6,099 nucleotides of DNA from an uncultured Collinsella sp. GTDB taxonomy: Bacteria; Actinomycetota; Coriobacteriia; Coriobacteriales; Coriobacteriaceae. Positions 4,996 through 6,099 of the stretch are shown here, piece by piece. Under the pieces are notes generated by a model that saw only the letters and a program-made list of their open reading frames with translations, did no database searches and was not told the DNA's origin. Position numbers and translations under genes: made by a program. The stretch covers positions 1 to 6,099 of the forward strand of contig CABUVC010000100.1 of the NCBI GenBank assembly GCA_902494855.1, written 5' to 3'. The stretch's first letter is position 1, and each line of letters begins with the position of its first letter.

Positions 4996-5424
4996 ATGAG
5001 GGTTGTAATCGCTTCCGATGCCGACGGTATGTCGATGAAGGAGTCCATCAAGGAGATGCTCATCGCCGACGGTCACGAGGTCGTCGACTATTCCGAGACC
5101 CCTGCTGCGGACTTTGTCGATTCCGCGACCGCCGTTGCCAAGGACCTGCTGGAGCACAAGGATTCCCAGGGCTTCGCATTCGATAAGTACGGCGTCGGCT
5201 CCTATATGGCCGCCGTCAAGATCAAGGGCATGGTCGTCGCCAACATTTCCGACGAGCGTTCCGCTTACATGACCCGCGAGCACAACGGCTCGCGCATGGT
5301 CACCATGGGCCCGGGCGTTGTGGGCACCGAGGTCGCCAAGAAGATCGCCCGCGAGTTCCTGCGCGCCCAGTACGCCGGCGGCCGTCACCAGATCCGTGTC
5401 GACATGCTCAACAAGATGGCCTAA
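4996..5424 (+). CDS. lacA: Galactose-6-phosphate isomerase subunit LacA
   Basis: Subunit of the LacAB isomerase that converts D-galactose-6-phosphate to D-tagatose-6-phosphate in the cytoplasm, the first step of the tagatose-6-phosphate branch after lactose-6-phosphate hydrolysis. The 142-aa length equals that of staphylococcal LacA. Diagnostic stretches are DFVDSATAVAKD (39-50), YGVGSYMAAVKIKGM (65-79), ISDERSAYMTREHN (84-97), SRMVTMG (99-105) and the C-terminal GGRHQIRVDMLNKM (128-141). As in other LacA proteins the RpiB-fold active-site cysteine motif is replaced (GVGS here), so catalysis relies on LacB. A strong AAGGAGG lies 5 nt before the start. It is followed by lacB after 63 bp on the same strand, presumably in one transcript. 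Confidence 0.96.
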   Translation: MRVVIASDADGMSMKESIKEMLIADGHEVVDYSETPAADFVDSATAVAKDLLEHKDSQGFAFDKYGVGSYMAAVKIKGMVVANISDERSAYMTREHNGSRMVTMGPGVVGTEVAKKIAREFLRAQYAGGRHQIRVDMLNKMA

Positions 5425-5487
5425 CGAGAGCCACCGAGAACTCGAACTTCTACCTCAACTTGTGAATTCAGACGAAAGGACGTTCTG

Positions 5488-6012
5488 ATGAAGAAGACCA
5501 TCGCAATCGGTTGCGACCATATCGTTACGGACGAGAAGATCTATCTGGCCGACCGCCTGGAGCAGGCTGGCTACAAGGTGCTCGACTGCGGCACCTACAG
5601 CCACACCCGTACGCACTATCCCATCTACGGTAAGGCCGTGGGCGAGGCTGTTGCTAGCGGCAAGGCCGACTTTGGCGTGGCCCTGTGCGGCACCGGCATC
5701 GGCATCACCAACGCCGTCAACAAGGTTCCCGGCGCCCGCTGCGCGCTGGTCCGCGACATGACCTCTGCCCTGTATGCCCGTCGCGAGCTCAACGCCAACA
5801 TCGTGGGCTTTGGCGGCAAGATCACCGGCGAATTCCTGATGGCCGACATCATGCTTGCCTTCCTGGAGGAGCCCTACGAGAAGACCCCCGAGCACGATGC
5901 CCTGATCGCCAAGATCGACGCCTGCAACAAGGCCGACGCCGAGGCTCAGGCCGACCCGCACTTCTTTGACGAGTTCCTCGAGAAGTGGGACCGCGGCGAA
6001 TACCACGACTAA
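5488..6012 (+). CDS. lacB: Galactose-6-phosphate isomerase subunit LacB
   Basis: Partner of LacA in the heteromeric isomerase making tagatose-6-phosphate. The 174-aa protein has the RpiB/LacB fold. It carries the phosphosugar-site opening GCDHIVTD (8-15), the catalytic cysteine Cys67 in the loop LCGTGIGITNAVNKVPG (66-82), the RDMTSALYARRELNAN stretch (89-104), the GFGGKITGE loop (107-115) and the family-specific C-terminus QADPHFFDEFLEKWDRGEY (154-172). It is a few residues longer than staphylococcal LacB (171 aa), mainly through the extra lysine-threonine at the start. AAAGGA lies 7 nt before the start. Codon use is strongly C/G-ending and like lacA and lacF, consistent with high expression. 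The downstream genes of the pathway (lacC, lacD, lacG) are not in the window. Confidence 0.97.
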   Translation: MKKTIAIGCDHIVTDEKIYLADRLEQAGYKVLDCGTYSHTRTHYPIYGKAVGEAVASGKADFGVALCGTGIGITNAVNKVPGARCALVRDMTSALYARRELNANIVGFGGKITGEFLMADIMLAFLEEPYEKTPEHDALIAKIDACNKADAEAQADPHFFDEFLEKWDRGEYHD

Positions 6013-6017
6013 GGGGT

Positions 6018-6041
6018 TCCGGCGTTCTACCGAACGCCGGA
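6018..6041 (+). other. Stable hairpin after lacB without a U-run
   Basis: TCCGGCGTTC (6018-6027) pairs perfectly with GAACGCCGGA (6032-6041) around a 4-nt TACC loop, 5 bp after the lacB stop. No run of T follows, so a standard rho-independent terminator is unlikely. An mRNA-stabilising or processing hairpin between lacB and a further lac gene is possible. A second inverted pair, CGAAGC (6055-6060) and GCTTCG (6086-6091), follows near the right edge. Confidence 0.65.
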
Positions 6042-6099
6042 CCGGCCGACGCTGCGAAGCCATCTGGCGGGCAATCTGCCGTTCAGCTTCGGCGGCATG

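Noticed and set aside
5455..6063. 202-codon open frame on the minus strand
   Set aside because: Antisense to lacB, whose catalytic and C-terminal motifs are intact; the minus-strand protein has no family features.
1..6099. CRISPR array, tRNA, rRNA or insertion sequence
   Set aside because: No regularly spaced direct repeats with unique spacers, no cloverleaf-type sequence and no transposase frame were seen on either strand.

Overview
The window carries most of a lactose phosphotransferase (PTS) / tagatose-6-phosphate locus. The DNA is moderately GC-rich, with C- or G-ending codons preferred in the genes and AT-rich control regions between them. Tagatose-pathway lac genes of the Firmicutes type in such a background fit a gut Actinomycetota of the Coriobacteriia (Collinsella-like). 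That assignment is inferred from gene content and composition, not from a marker gene.

Layout: (1) 1-1340, minus strand: the membrane EIIC part of the lactose PTS permease LacE, cut by the left edge before any IIB domain. (2) 1341-1698: divergent control region with two LacI-type operators in inverted orientation 121 bp apart, a third palindrome of the same pattern, and a separate TTGAA-N4-TTCAA palindrome. (3) 1699-2703, plus: a LacI/GalR-family repressor. (4) 2704-2917: control region with phased GTTC repeats. (5) 2918-3256, plus: the PTS EIIA component LacF, followed by a strong terminator. (6) 3317-3672: gene-free stretch with a long-range inverted repeat that encloses a terminator-like hairpin. 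(7) 3673-4686, plus: a multi-pass membrane protein of unknown function with its own strong ribosome binding site and terminator. (8) 4757-4995: AT-rich control region with three palindromes. (9) 4996-6012, plus: lacA and lacB, the two subunits of galactose-6-phosphate isomerase, followed by a hairpin without a U-run.

How the genes work together: phosphate passes from HPr to the LacF histidine and then to the IIB domain expected beyond the left edge, and LacE imports lactose as lactose-6-phosphate. A 6-phospho-beta-galactosidase (not in this window) would release galactose-6-phosphate, which LacAB converts to tagatose-6-phosphate for LacC and LacD (also not in the window).

The most interesting material is regulatory. 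The locus has a LacI-type regulator instead of the DeoR-type LacR usual for this pathway. Palindromes nearly identical between the regulator and lacA promoters, and a set of shared short elements in the lacF and lacA upstream regions, suggest a lac regulon controlled by more than one DNA-binding protein. The second unexplained feature is the inverted-repeat element at 3422-3559.
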